A stretch of DNA of 64,000 nt, from NCBI GenBank assembly GCA_018261655.1, contig JAGTSG010000001.1, positions 1 through 64,000 of the forward strand. The letters are read 5' to 3'. Source of the DNA: Pseudomonadota bacterium. Its GTDB lineage: Bacteria; Pseudomonadota; Gammaproteobacteria; Steroidobacterales; Steroidobacteraceae. Below the pieces are notes generated by a model. That model had not been told where the DNA came from and searched no databases. It saw only the letters and a list, made by a program, of their open reading frames with translations. How positions within the stretch are numbered: position 1 is the first letter of the stretch; each line of letters starts with the position of its first letter. Below, one piece after another: positions 8,073-17,355 of the stretch. Position numbers and translations under genes: made by a program.

Positions 8073-8876
8073 TCAGCCCCAGTGGCGGTGCAGCAGGACC
8101 TCGAGGACGAACTTCGTGAGGAAGTACGACATGGCAAGCACGACGAAGCCCGCGAGCACCAGCCGCCGTGCCTTGCGTCCCCGCCAGCCGAAGCGATGGC
8201 GGCCGAGCAGGAGCGTGCCGAAGATGGCCCAGGCGACCAGCGCGAGCGTGACCTTGTGCACCAGTCGCTGGCTGAAGAGGTCGGTCACGAACAAGGCGCC
8301 GACGAGCAGCGTCGCGGACAGTGCGACGAAGCCGAGCGCGAGCACCGTGAAGACCGCGTGTTCCATGCTCTCCATGGCGGGCAGCGCAGCGAGCCACCTC
8401 GCAGGGCGGCGGCTGCGGAGACTTGCCTCCTGCGCGGCAAGCACGACGGTGAGCAGCGCCGCCGCCGCGAGCAGCCCGAAGGCCAGCGCGGAGAGCGTGA
8501 CATGTGCGGCCATCGGCCAGCCGGCCGTCGAGACTTCCTTGACGGTCGAGATACTGCCGGTGCCGAGTGCCAGCGCGCCGGCCGTGGCCAGCAGCATCGC
8601 GGCCGGCGCCCGGAAGGCGTGGCGGAACGCCAGCAGGGAGCCGATCACGCCGACCACGAGGCCGAAGAGGGAGAGACTGTCGGCGATGTCGAGCGCAAAT
8701 CCCGCCTCGGCACGCAGGGTCGTGATCAGCCAGCCCAGGTGCGCGAGTACCGCGACGACGGACAGATAGGACCCGGCGGAACCCAGGACCGCCGGGCGTT
8801 CGCGGCTTCGCCAGGCGGCCGAGGCGGAAAGGCCCGCCGCAACAAGGTACAGGCCGATGACGATGAATCCGTACAC
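8073..8876 (-). CDS. ypjD: Cytochrome c assembly (CcsA/HemX-like) membrane protein YpjD
   Basis: Integral membrane protein of 267 aa with about eight hydrophobic helices, belonging to the CcsA/YpjD cytochrome-c-assembly-like family. Histidines suited to haem contact are in 'LAHLGW', 'MAAHVTLS' and 'LVHKVT', the last near 'DLFSQRLVHKVT'. It is divergent from ffh and upstream of the corB-like gene, the same order as in E. coli, which supports the ypjD name. The exact role of YpjD remains unsettled; haem handling is inferred from the family. Confidence 0.85.
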   Translation of the reverse strand: MYGFIVIGLYLVAAGLSASAAWRSRERPAVLGSAGSYLSVVAVLAHLGWLITTLRAEAGFALDIADSLSLFGLVVGVIGSLLAFRHAFRAPAAMLLATAGALALGTGSISTVKEVSTAGWPMAAHVTLSALAFGLLAAAALLTVVLAAQEASLRSRRPARWLAALPAMESMEHAVFTVLALGFVALSATLLVGALFVTDLFSQRLVHKVTLALVAWAIFGTLLLGRHRFGWRGRKARRLVLAGFVVLAMSYFLTKFVLEVLLHRHWG

Positions 8877-8937
8877 GCGCGTTCCGGGATGGGGTTGGTG
8901 CCAGATTGTACGGCAAGCCCGGGGGCCGTCGCAGGGC

Positions 8938-8943
8938 TATAAT
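8938..8943 (+). promoter_or_regulatory. Possible -10 element of ffh
   Basis: A perfect TATAAT hexamer 66 nt before the ffh ATG. No good -35 is seen at 16-18 nt ('TTGTAC' is 26 nt away), so the promoter is tentative. Confidence 0.3.
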
Positions 8944-9008
8944 CCAGCCCCTTTCACGGTCGCCCGCGCCGCCGGCGCGGCCCGGGCGGACGACAGGACG
9001 GCGAGCCG

Positions 9009-10382
9009 ATGTTCGACACCTTGACCGAGAGATTGTCCCAGGCCGTCGGGGCCCTCCGCGGGCGTGGCCGGCTCACCGAGGACAACGTCGCCGACACGTT
9101 GCGCCAGGTGCGCATGGCCCTGCTCGAGGCCGACGTGGCGGTCCCGGTCGTCAAGGCCTTCACCGACGCGGTCAAGGCCCGGGCGCTCGGCGAGGAAGTG
9201 ACGCGCAGCCTCACGCCGGGCCAGGCCTTCATCAAGATCATCCACGACGAGCTGGTGAGGGTCATGGGCGAGCCCGGGCAGGGGCTCAACCTGCGGGCGC
9301 AGCCACCGGTCGTGATCCTGCTGGCGGGCCTGCAGGGCGCCGGCAAGACCACCACGGCCGCGAAGCTCGCGCGCCAGCTGATCGAGGGCCGCAAGAAGCG
9401 GGTGCTGCTGTCGAGCACCGACGTGTACCGGCCGGCGGCGATGACGCAGCTCGAGCGCCTGGCGGGACAGGTGGGCGCCGACTACTTCGCGGCCGACGCG
9501 GCGACCGCGCCGGTCGAGATCGCGAAGGCGGCCGTGCAGCATGCCCGGCGCCATGGTCACGATGTCCTGATCGTCGACACGGCGGGCCGGCTGCACGTGG
9601 ACGCGGAGATGATGGACGAGGTCCGCGCGGTGGACGCCGCGATCGCGCCGCTCGAGAGGCTGTTCATCGTGGACAGCATGGCCGGCCAGGACGCGGTCAA
9701 CGCCGCGCGCGCCTTCGACGCGGCGCTCGAGCTGACCGGCGTGATCCTGACGAAGGCGGACGGCGACGCGAGGGGCGGTGCGGCGTTGTCGGTGCGGCAC
9801 GTGACCGGCAAGCCGATCCTGTTCCTCGGCGTGGGCGAGAAGACCGAGGCGCTTGAGACGTTCCACCCGGAGCGGGTCGCCTCGCGCATCCTCGGCATGG
9901 GCGACGTCGTGTCGCTGGTCGAGCAGGTCCAGTCGCAGGTCGACCAGGAGAAGGCCCAGAAACTGGCCGCCAAGCTGACCAGGGGCGGCGGCTTCGACCT
10001 GAACGACCTGCGCGAGCAGTTCCAGCAGTTCCAGGCGATGGGCGGCCTCGGGGCGATCATGGACAAGCTGCCGGCGGGCATGCTGCCGGCGGCCGGGGCG
10101 GGCCAGGTGGACGAGCGTCAGATCCGCCGCCAGATCGCCATCATCGACTCCATGACGCCGGGCGAGCGCCGGCGGCCGGGCACGATCGACGGGTCGCGCA
10201 AGCGACGGATCGCGGCCGGGTCGGGGGCCCAGGTCCAGGACGTGAACCGCCTGCTGAAGCAGTTCACCGAGATGGAGCGGATGATGAAGAAACTGAAGGG
10301 CGGCGGCCTGCGCAAGCTGATGCGCGGACTGGGCGGCCGCCCGCCCGGCGGGATGCCGGGCGGGTTCCCCCGGCCCCGCTGA
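9009..10382 (+). CDS. ffh: Signal recognition particle protein Ffh
   Basis: SRP54 GTPase that, with 4.5S RNA, targets nascent membrane proteins to FtsY; 457 aa, normal length. N domain (1-95), G domain with P-loop 'GLQGAGKTTTAAKLA', 'DTAGRLHVD', and 'TKADGDARGGAALS', then the C-terminal M domain rich in Met and basic residues ('MERMMKKLKGGGLRKLMRGL') that binds signal peptides and RNA. The partner RNA gene is in the same window at 42.75 kb. It lies immediately upstream of the rpsP operon, as in many gammaproteobacteria. Confidence 0.97.
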   Translation: MFDTLTERLSQAVGALRGRGRLTEDNVADTLRQVRMALLEADVAVPVVKAFTDAVKARALGEEVTRSLTPGQAFIKIIHDELVRVMGEPGQGLNLRAQPPVVILLAGLQGAGKTTTAAKLARQLIEGRKKRVLLSSTDVYRPAAMTQLERLAGQVGADYFAADAATAPVEIAKAAVQHARRHGHDVLIVDTAGRLHVDAEMMDEVRAVDAAIAPLERLFIVDSMAGQDAVNAARAFDAALELTGVILTKADGDARGGAALSVRHVTGKPILFLGVGEKTEALETFHPERVASRILGMGDVVSLVEQVQSQVDQEKAQKLAAKLTRGGGFDLNDLREQFQQFQAMGGLGAIMDKLPAGMLPAAGAGQVDERQIRRQIAIIDSMTPGERRRPGTIDGSRKRRIAAGSGAQVQDVNRLLKQFTEMERMMKKLKGGGLRKLMRGLGGRPPGGMPGGFPRPR

Positions 10383-10410
10383 CCCCCGGCCGGGCGGAGC
10401 TCGTAACTCT

Positions 10411-10438
10411 TTAACTTCCCGTCATTTTTAGGTAACAT
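10411..10438 (+). promoter_or_regulatory. Probable rpsP operon promoter
   Basis: TTAACT, 16-nt spacer, TAACAT, in an AT-rich island ('cattttta') between ffh and rpsP. This is a reasonable sigma-70 match in otherwise GC-rich sequence, about 88 nt upstream of the rpsP ATG. Confidence 0.45.
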
Positions 10439-10450
10439 GCGCGGCTCTTT

Positions 10451-10498
10451 GGCGGGGCGGTGATTCCGGCCCGCCTGCGTGCGCACCCGGTGGTGCGC
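10451..10498 (+). promoter_or_regulatory. Two stem-loops in the rpsP leader
   Basis: The leader can form GGCGGG/CCCGCC (10451-10456 with 10470-10475) and a tight GCGCACC-cggt-GGTGCGC hairpin (10481-10498). They may be a ribosomal-protein feedback site or simple GC-rich structure; no known motif is recognised. Confidence 0.3.
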
Positions 10499-10526
10499 GT
10501 GACCCTGGATCCCGAGGACAGATTCG

Positions 10527-10755
10527 ATGGTGACGATTCGATTGACGCGTCGTGGCGGCCGCAATGCGCCGTTCTATCACGTCGTCGTCGCGGACAGCCG
10601 CAAGCGGCAGGGCGGTCCCGTTCGCCCGCAAGCAGGACCGGAAGATCGAGCTCGACCTCGCGCGAATCGATCACTGGACCGGCACGGGCGCGCAGATGTC
10701 CGATCGCGTGCGCGCGCTGGTGAGCGCCTATCGCAAGCAGGCGGCGAACGGCTGA
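10527..10755 (+). pseudogene. rpsP: 30S ribosomal protein S16, disrupted by an internal deletion/frameshift
   Basis: S16 is a small-subunit assembly protein. Frame one reads 'MVTIRLTRRGGRNAPFYHVV' and continues through 'ADSRKRQGG' (30 codons from 10527), then goes off family. The missing C-terminal part is in another frame from 10618: 'PFARKQDRKIELDLARIDHW' to 'YRKQAANG', stop at 10755. Between them the family-conserved segment of about ten residues (typically R-x-I-E-x-x-G-F-x-N before the Pro) is absent, and the frame shift fits a net loss of 29 nt. Together the two parts plus ten residues give about 85 aa, the normal S16 size. An assembly error is more likely than a natural lesion, because S16 is generally required and the operon is otherwise intact. 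Confidence 0.85.
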
Positions 10756-10780
10756 AGCGCGTGCCTGCGGGAGACCGGCC

Positions 10781-11314
10781 GTGACGGATGAACCGTCCGG
10801 GCCGGGAGCGCCGGCGGCACCGGGCGTTGCGCTCGGGCGCATCGCCGGTCCTTTTGGAGTGAAGGGCTGGGTGAAGGTGAAGTCCTACACCGAGCCCGAG
10901 GAAGGCATCCTCCGCTACCGGCAATGGCACGTTGACGTGCCCCGGGCCGGCCCGAGGATCCTCAGGCCCCTCGAGGGCCGCCGCCATGGCCGGCTGGTCG
11001 TGGCGCGGCTCGAAGGGGTGGACGACCGGGACGCGGCCGCCGCGCTGTGCCACTGCGAAGTGCACGTGCCGCGTGGCGAACTGCCTCCCGCCGGGGCCGG
11101 CCAGTACTACTGGGCGGACCTGGTCGGGCTCGAGGTGGTGACGACGGAGGGTGAGTCGCTCGGGCGGCTCGACCATTTCGTCGAGACCCCGGGCAACCCG
11201 GTCATGGTGGTGACAGGCGATCGCGAGCGCTGGCTGCCGCTGGTCCCGAGGCACCTGAAGTCGGTGGACCTCGACGCGGGGCGGATCGTGGTCGACTGGG
11301 ACGCGGACTTCTAG
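10781..11314 (+). CDS. rimM: Ribosome maturation factor RimM
   Basis: 16S rRNA processing factor that binds S19 and the 30S head; 177 aa. The N-terminal barrel shows 'VALGRIAGPFGVKGWVKVKS', and the PRC-barrel shows 'YYWADLVGLEVV' and 'WLPLVPRHLKSVDLDAGRIVVDW'. Start is GTG. It follows rpsP by 25 nt and precedes trmD by 10 nt in the conserved rpsP-rimM-trmD-rplS operon. Confidence 0.95.
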   Translation: MTDEPSGPGAPAAPGVALGRIAGPFGVKGWVKVKSYTEPEEGILRYRQWHVDVPRAGPRILRPLEGRRHGRLVVARLEGVDDRDAAAALCHCEVHVPRGELPPAGAGQYYWADLVGLEVVTTEGESLGRLDHFVETPGNPVMVVTGDRERWLPLVPRHLKSVDLDAGRIVVDWDADF

Positions 11315-11324
11315 GCAGGCGGCG

Positions 11325-12086
11325 TTGCACTTCGAAGTGGTGACGCTGTTCCCGGAGCTGATCCGGGGCTACCTCGAGGCCGGGGTGGTCGGTCGCGCGA
11401 CGGCGCGGGGCCTGTTGCAGGTCGGGACGGTCGACCCCAGGTCGTTCGCGTCCGACGTGCACCGGACGGTGGACGACCGGCCCTACGGGGGCGGTCCGGG
11501 CATGGTGCTGAAGCCCGAGCCCCTGGCCGCGGCGGTCCGCGCTGCGACGGCCCGGGTCCCGGAAGGCAGCCCGGTGATCGCGCTGGGTGCCCAGGGCCGG
11601 GCGTTCGACCAGCGCACGGCCGCGAGGCTGGCGGCGCTACCGGGCGCGGTGCTGGTGGCGGGACGATACGAAGGCGTGGACCAGCGTGTGCTGGACGCGC
11701 TGGCGGACGAGGAACTGTCGGTCGGCGATTACGTGCTGTCCGGCGGCGAACTGCCCGCCCTGGTGGTGGTCGATGCGGTCGCGAGGCTCCTGCCCGGAGT
11801 GCTGGGGCACGAGGCCTCGGCCGGGCAGGACTCGTTCTCGGACGGGCTGCTCGACTGGCCGCACTACACGCGGCCGGCGGAGTGGGAAGGTCGCGCAGTG
11901 CCCGGGGTGCTGCAGGCCGGGAATCACGAGGCCATCCGGCGCTGGCGGCTGAAGCAGGCGCTCGGCAGGACCTGGCAGATGCGGCCGGAGCTGCTGCGGG
12001 AGCGACGGCTGGGACAGGAGGAGCGGAAGCTCCTCGAGGAATACTGCGCCGAGGCGGGAGTCGAACCGCCCGGTCGCGCGGATTGA
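11325..12086 (+). CDS. trmD: tRNA (guanine37-N1)-methyltransferase TrmD
   Basis: SAM-dependent trefoil-knot enzyme making m1G37 in tRNAs reading CNN codons, which prevents +1 frameshifting; 253 aa. Motifs: 'DDRPYGGGPGMVLKPEP', 'YEGVDQRVLD' and the knot segment 'VGDYVLSGGELPALV'. The start is TTG at 11325 ('MHFEVVTLFPEL' aligns with family N-termini). It follows rimM in the usual operon. Confidence 0.96.
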   Translation: MHFEVVTLFPELIRGYLEAGVVGRATARGLLQVGTVDPRSFASDVHRTVDDRPYGGGPGMVLKPEPLAAAVRAATARVPEGSPVIALGAQGRAFDQRTAARLAALPGAVLVAGRYEGVDQRVLDALADEELSVGDYVLSGGELPALVVVDAVARLLPGVLGHEASAGQDSFSDGLLDWPHYTRPAEWEGRAVPGVLQAGNHEAIRRWRLKQALGRTWQMRPELLRERRLGQEERKLLEEYCAEAGVEPPGRAD

Positions 12087-12107
12087 TTCGACATCGGGGA
12101 CAAGCCC

Positions 12108-12455
12108 ATGAGCAAGATCGTTCAGGACATCGAGGCGCGGGCCGCTACGCGCGCACTGCCGGAATTCGGTCCCGGCGACACCGTGGTCGTGCAGGTCAAG
12201 GTGAAGGAAGGGGACCGCGAGCGGGTCCAGGCCTACGAGGGCGTGGTCATCGCGTGCAAGAACCGCGGGCTCAACAGCTCGTTCACGGTTCGCAAGATTT
12301 CCCACGGCGAGGGCGTCGAACGCGTGTTCCAGACACATAGCCCGGCGATCGCCGACGTGAAGGTCAAGCGCCGCGGCCACGTCCGCCGCGCCAAGCTGTA
12401 CTACCTCCGCGACCGGTCGGGCAGGTCGGCGCGCATCGAGGAGAAGATCGGCTGA
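12108..12455 (+). CDS. rplS: 50S ribosomal protein L19
   Basis: Large-subunit protein at the 30S-50S interface; 115 aa, normal size. Recognised by '[21 protein letters not shown]', '[20 protein letters not shown]' and '[20 protein letters not shown]'. It is the last gene of the rpsP operon and is followed within 30 nt by a strong terminator. Confidence 0.97.
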   Translation: MSKIVQDIEARAATRALPEFGPGDTVVVQVKVKEGDRERVQAYEGVVIACKNRGLNSSFTVRKISHGEGVERVFQTHSPAIADVKVKRRGHVRRAKLYYLRDRSGRSARIEEKIG

Positions 12456-12483
12456 CCGCCGGCCGGGTCGGGGCATGCGCCGC

Positions 12484-12515
12484 AACGGGGTCCGCAAGGG
12501 CCCCGTTTGCTTTTC
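12484..12515 (+). terminator. Rho-independent terminator after rplS
   Basis: Ten-pair stem AACGGGGTCC / GGGCCCCGTT (one G-T pair) with a GCAA tetraloop, followed by 'tgctttt'. It is well placed to end the rpsP-rplS operon. Confidence 0.85.
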
Positions 12516-12616
12516 CGTGCCGGGAAGTGCGTGAGCGCGGCCGCTGCGCGGGGAACGACCGGCGGCTACACTAGTCCCACGTCCGGGACGGCGGACTCCT
12601 GCGGGGTGAGCTGAAC

Positions 12617-14460
12617 ATGGCCTTCTTTCGCGCGATCGGGGCGTTCTTCCGCGGCATCTGGCATGCCCTCGACGGCCTCCGCAAGGTGCTGCACTCATCG
12701 TCCTGCTGTTCATTTTCGGGATGTTGTTCGCGGCAAGCCGCTCCTCGCTGCCGTTCATCCCGGCCGAGTCGGCGCTGGTGATCGCCCCCGAGGGGCGGAT
12801 CGTCGAGGAGATTTCCGGCGAGCCGTTCGAACGCGCGTTGGCCGAGGCCCTGGGGGAGGCGCAGCCCGAGACGCGCCTGCAGGACCTGCTGGAGGTGATC
12901 GACGCGGCCGCGGGCGACGACCGCATCCGGGCGCTGGTGCTCGACCTCCAGGCGCTGGAGCGCGCGGGCCTGCCGGCCCTCGAGGACATCGCCGCGGCCC
13001 TGGCGACATTCCGCGAATCGGGCAAGAAGGTCTATGCCTGGGGCGGCTGGTTCGACCAGCGCCAGTTCTACCTGGCCGCGCAGGCCGACGAGGTGTACAT
13101 CGACCCCTACGGCGCGGTGATCATCGAGGGTTACGGGTACTTCCGGCAATACCTGAAGGGCACCGCGGACAAGCTCGCGGTGGACGTGCACGTGTTCAAG
13201 GTCGGAACGCACAAGTCGGCGCCCGACACCTTCACGCGCAGCGACATGTCACCCGAGGATCGCGAGGAGGCGCAGCTGTGGGTCGGCGCGCTGTGGGAGG
13301 CGTGGAAGGGCCGGGTCGCCGAGGCGCGCGGCGTGGAGCCTCAGGTCCTGCAGGACTATGCGGACAAGGCGGGCGCCGGCGTGCGCGAGGTGGAAGGCGA
13401 CCTGGCGCAGTACGCGCTGGCGCGGGACCTGGTGGACGGCCTCAGGACCTACGAGCAGTTCGAGGAGATCGTCGGCCAGGAGGCGGGCTGGGACGATGAC
13501 GAGCAGAGCTTCCGCGCGGTCGACTGGCAGCCTTACCTTGCGGTGCTGCGCTCGGAGCGCGCGCTGCACAAGTCGGAGGACCACAACGTCGCGGTCGTGG
13601 TGGCCTCAGGCGAGATCCTGGACGGGGAGCAGCCGCCCGGGACCGTCGGCGGCGACACCCTGTCCGGGCTGCTGCGCGACCTGCGCTACGACGACTCGAT
13701 CGATGCCGTCGTGCTGCGGATCGACAGCCCGGGCGGCAGCATGTTCGCCTCGGAGCAGATCCGCCGCGAGGTCAATGCGCTGCAGGAGGAGGGCAAGCCC
13801 GTCGTCGCGTCCATGGCATCGGTTGCCGCGTCCGGCGGCTATTACATCGCGGCGCCGGCCGATCGCATCTTCGCCGCGCCGACGACGATCACGGGCTCGA
13901 TCGGCGTGTTCGCCATGTTCCCGACCTTCGAGAAGACGCTCGGCAAGGTCGGCATCACCTCCGATGGCTTCGGCACGACCGAGCTGGCCGGTGCGGGCCG
14001 GCTGGAGCGCAACCTCAACCCGCAACTCGGCGAAGTGCTGCAGGCCAGCGTCGAGCACGCCTACCGCAAGTTCGTGGGCATGGTGGCCGAGGAACGCGGC
14101 CGCGCCTTCGACGAGGTGGACGGCATCGCGCAGGGACGCGTGTGGTCCGGCGCTGACGCCAGGGCCGCGGGGCTGGTCGACGAGTTCGGCGGCCTGCAGG
14201 ACGCGATCGAAGCCGCGGCAGAGCTGGGCGAGCTCCCCGAAGGCTACGGGGTGGAGTGGATCGAGCCCAGCCTGAGCTGGCAGGACATGCTGGCGCTGCG
14301 CCTGCGCAGCGCCATGGCCCGGGCGCTCAGCTGGTCGGGAATCCGGCTCGACCTGCCGCGCGTGCCCTGGGTGGACCCGGTCGTGAAGGAGGTGCAGAAC
14401 CTCCTCGAGCTCGGAGCGGGCGGCCGGCCGGTCTACTGGTGTCCCTGCCGCGTGGAGTGA
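12617..14460 (+). pseudogene. sppA: Signal peptide peptidase SppA (67K type) with a 1-nt frameshift in the membrane anchor
   Basis: Inner-membrane serine protease that degrades cleaved signal peptides. From ATG 12617 the frame reads 'MAFFRAIGAFFRGIWHALDG' and then 'LRKVLH'. Immediately after 'cac' at 12694 the expected continuation 'LIVLLFIFGMLFAASRSS' is in the next frame, as if one C were lost from 'caCctc'. Downstream of that the gene is intact to 14460 (track ORF from 12721, 579 aa). It has two tandem peptidase domains, catalytic Lys in 'VGTHKSAPDTFTR' and nucleophile Ser in 'SVAASGGYYIA'. Probably a sequencing or assembly indel; if real, translation from 12721 would lack the anchor. Confidence 0.88.
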
Positions 14461-14522
14461 TCCAGCGGCCGGCCCGGGCGCTCACGCCGCCCGGCGCCGG
14501 GCGCGGCGCCGCCGCACCGGGG

Positions 14523-15551
14523 TCACGCCGCCCAGTCCATGATCACCTTTCCGGAACGGCCGCTGTTCATGACCTCGAAGGCCTGCCGATAGTCGTCGAT
14601 GGCGAAGCGGTGGGTGATGACCGGGCTCACGTCGAGGCCGCTCTGCAGCATCGCCGACATCTTGTACCAGGTCTCGAACATCTCCCGGCCGTAGATGCCC
14701 TTGATGACCAGCCCCTTGAAGATGACCTCGTTCCAGTCGATCGCCACGTCGCTCGGCGGGATGCCGAGCAGCGCGACCCGCCCGCCGTGGTGCATGGACT
14801 TCAACAGGTCGCGGAAGGCCGTCGGGTTGCCGGACATCTCGAGCCCGACGTCGAAGCCTTCCTCCATGCCGAGGTCCTGCATGGCGCCTGCGACGGACTC
14901 ACGCGAGACGTTCAGGGCGCGCGAGGCGCCCATCTTCCTCGCCAGCTCGAGCCGGTAGTCGTTCACGTCGGTGATCACCACGTGGCGGGCCCCGACGTGG
15001 CGGGCAATGGCCACCGCCATGATGCCGATCGGGCCGGCGCCCGTGATCAGCACGTCCTCGCCGACCAGGTCGAACGACAGCGCAGCATGCGTGGCGTTGC
15101 CCAGCGGATCGAGGATCGAGGCGATCTCGTCCGTGATCGCGGCCGGCAGCTTGAAGACATTCGATGCGGGCAGGACCATGTACTCGGCGAAGCAGCCGGG
15201 GCGGTTGACGCCGACGCCCACGGTGTTCCGGCACAGGTGCCGCCGGCCGGCACGGCAGTTACGGCAGTGTCCGCAGGTGATGTGCCCCTCGCCGGAGACG
15301 CGGTCGCCCGGCGCGAAGCCCGCGACCTCGCCGCCGACCTCGACGATCTCCCCGCAATACTCGTGACCGACCTGCATCGGCACCGGGATGGTCTTCTGGG
15401 CCCAGGCGTCCCAGTTGTAGATGTGGATGTCGGTGCCGCAGATCGCGGTCTTCTTCATGCGGATCAGCACGTCGTTGTGCCCGACCCGCGGGCGCTCGAT
15501 GTCCCGCATCCAGATGCCCGGCTCGCGCTCGGCCTTGACCAGTGCCTTCAT
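14523..15551 (-). CDS. tdh: L-threonine 3-dehydrogenase
   Basis: Zinc-dependent NAD enzyme oxidising threonine to 2-amino-3-ketobutyrate; 342 aa from ATG 15551 ('[12 protein letters not shown]'; the track adds 15 upstream codons that run into kbl). Medium-chain dehydrogenase signatures: '[15 protein letters not shown]' with the catalytic Zn Cys, '[13 protein letters not shown]', structural Zn cysteines '[15 protein letters not shown]', and nucleotide-binding '[10 protein letters not shown]'. It follows kbl by 7 nt; the product is unstable and is passed to Kbl. Confidence 0.96.
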   Translation of the reverse strand: MKALVKAEREPGIWMRDIERPRVGHNDVLIRMKKTAICGTDIHIYNWDAWAQKTIPVPMQVGHEYCGEIVEVGGEVAGFAPGDRVSGEGHITCGHCRNCRAGRRHLCRNTVGVGVNRPGCFAEYMVLPASNVFKLPAAITDEIASILDPLGNATHAALSFDLVGEDVLITGAGPIGIMAVAIARHVGARHVVITDVNDYRLELARKMGASRALNVSRESVAGAMQDLGMEEGFDVGLEMSGNPTAFRDLLKSMHHGGRVALLGIPPSDVAIDWNEVIFKGLVIKGIYGREMFETWYKMSAMLQSGLDVSPVITHRFAIDDYRQAFEVMNSGRSGKVIMDWAA

Positions 15552-15558
15552 GGGAACC

Positions 15559-16749
15559 TCAGCGTATGACGCCGAGCTCGCGCCCGGCTGTGGCAAATGC
15601 CTCGATGGCGCGGTCCAGCTGCTCGCGGCCGTGGCCGGCGCTCATCTGCGTGCGGATGCGCGCCTTGCCGAGCGGAACAACGGGGTAAGAGAAGCCGACG
15701 ACGTACACGCCGAGCTCGAGCAGCCGGTTGGCCATGCGGACCGCCAGCGGCGCGTCGCCGAGCATCACGGGGATGATCGGGTGCTCGCCGGGCACGACGT
15801 CGAAACCGAGCGCGGTCATGCGGGCGCGGAAGTGCCGCGTGTTGTCCCACAGGCGGCTGCGGAGCTCCGGCATCGAGTCGAGCAGTTCCAGCACCCGCAG
15901 CGTCGTGGCGGCGACCACGGGCGCGACCGAATTGGAGAACAGGTAGGGGCGTGATCGCTGGCGGAGCCACTCGACGACTTCCCGGCGGCCCGAGGTGTAG
16001 CCTCCGCTCGCGCCGCCGAGCGCCTTGCCGAGCGTGCCGGTCAGGATGTCGACGCGGCCCTTGACGCCGCAGTGCTCGTGGGTCCCGCGACCGTGCTCGC
16101 CCATGAATCCGGTGGCGTGCGAGTCGTCCACGACCACGATGGCCGCGTACCGGTCGGCAAGGTCGCATATTTCGCGGAGCGGCGCGATCGTGCCGTCCAT
16201 CGAGAAGACCCCGTCGGTGACGACCAGCCTCGTGCGCGCATCGAGCGACTTCTTCAGGCAATCCTCGAGCTCGTTCATGTCGCGGTTGGCGTAGCGCAGC
16301 CGCCGTGCCTTCGACAGGCGAATGCCGTCGATGATGCTGGCGTGATTGAGCGCGTCGGAGATGATGGCGTCACTCTCCGCGGTGAGCGTCTCGAACAGGC
16401 CGCCGTTGGCGTCGAAGCAGGACGAATAGAGGATCGTGTCGTCCGTCCCGAGGAACGCGGAGAGACGCACCTCGAGTTCGCGGTGCACGGTCTGCGTGCC
16501 GCAGATGAAGCGCACCGAAGCCATGCCGTAGCCGTAGCGATCTATCGCCCGGTGGGCGGCCTCGCGCAGCAGGGGATGGTTGGCGAGACCCAGGTAGTTG
16601 TTGGCGCAGAGGTTGATGACCTCGCGGCCGTCGGCGAGCCGGACGACCGCCTGCTGGCCGGAGGCGATCAGCCGCTCGCGCTTGTACAATCCCTGGGCAT
16701 CGAGTTCCGCCCCCTGGGCGGCGAGCCTGTCTAGGAAAGCTGAGTCCAC
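15559..16749 (-). CDS. kbl: 2-amino-3-ketobutyrate CoA ligase (glycine C-acetyltransferase)
   Basis: PLP enzyme cleaving 2-amino-3-ketobutyrate with CoA to glycine and acetyl-CoA; 396 aa, the usual length. '[13 protein letters not shown]' and PLP-lysine motif '[14 protein letters not shown]' are clear, with '[10 protein letters not shown]' upstream of it. The start is GTG at 16749 ('[10 protein letters not shown]'). It is first in a kbl-tdh operon with a plausible promoter 29 nt upstream. Confidence 0.96.
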   Translation of the reverse strand: MDSAFLDRLAAQGAELDAQGLYKRERLIASGQQAVVRLADGREVINLCANNYLGLANHPLLREAAHRAIDRYGYGMASVRFICGTQTVHRELEVRLSAFLGTDDTILYSSCFDANGGLFETLTAESDAIISDALNHASIIDGIRLSKARRLRYANRDMNELEDCLKKSLDARTRLVVTDGVFSMDGTIAPLREICDLADRYAAIVVVDDSHATGFMGEHGRGTHEHCGVKGRVDILTGTLGKALGGASGGYTSGRREVVEWLRQRSRPYLFSNSVAPVVAATTLRVLELLDSMPELRSRLWDNTRHFRARMTALGFDVVPGEHPIIPVMLGDAPLAVRMANRLLELGVYVVGFSYPVVPLGKARIRTQMSAGHGREQLDRAIEAFATAGRELGVIR

Positions 16750-16777
16750 GGATCCGGTCCCCTGATGCGAAGCCCCG

Positions 16778-16806
16778 ATTATAGTGGCGCGCGGCCCGCC
16801 TGTCGG
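16778..16806 (-). promoter_or_regulatory. Probable kbl-tdh promoter
   Basis: On the minus strand, CCGACA, 17-nt spacer, perfect TATAAT, ending 28 nt before the kbl start. The -10 is excellent and the -35 shares GACA with consensus. Confidence 0.5.
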
Positions 16807-16820
16807 GCACGGCCTCAGCC

Positions 16821-17234
16821 GTGAAGCCCGACGTCAGCCCCTCGCCCGAGCCCTTGCGCGTGGACAAGTGGCTCTGGTGCGCGCGCTTTTTCAGGACGCG
16901 CTCCCTGGCGGCCGGGGCGGTCACCGGCGGCAAGGTCCACGTCAATGGCCAGCGGGTCAAGCCGTCGCGGGGCGTGCGGCCGGGCGACGTCCTGGAAGTC
17001 ACGGTAGGCTTCGAGGTCGTCACGATCCAGGTGACGGCGATACCCGCCCGCCGCGGGCCTGCCGCGGCGGCACGGCTCTGCTACGAAGAAACGCCGGAGA
17101 GCGTCGCCAGGCGGGAGCGGCACCGCGAACAGCGTCGGCTGGCGGCCATGGCTGCCCCGCAGACGCCCGGCAGGCCAGACAAGCGCACGCGACGCGAACT
17201 GCTGCGCTTCCATCGTCGCCAGGGCGAGGAGTGA
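16821..17234 (+). CDS. hslR: Hsp15-type S4 RNA-binding protein
   Basis: Ribosome-associated heat shock protein that rescues 50S subunits carrying nascent chains; 137 aa. The S4 domain spans about residues 10-70: '[19 protein letters not shown]', '[21 protein letters not shown]'. The basic C-terminal tail is typical. The start is GTG with no clear ribosome site; the later in-frame V or M options would cut the S4 domain. Confidence 0.9.
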   Translation: MKPDVSPSPEPLRVDKWLWCARFFRTRSLAAGAVTGGKVHVNGQRVKPSRGVRPGDVLEVTVGFEVVTIQVTAIPARRGPAAAARLCYEETPESVARRERHREQRRLAAMAAPQTPGRPDKRTRRELLRFHRRQGEE

Positions 17235-17355
17235 CGCGGACACCGGCGCGCGGCGCCCGCCGTACACCGTTCCCATAGCGTGAGGCGCATCACAGGACCG
17301 GCGGCGGCGCGGCCGTACCGTTGATGCACGGCGACCACGCCGCGGGGAGCCCATC

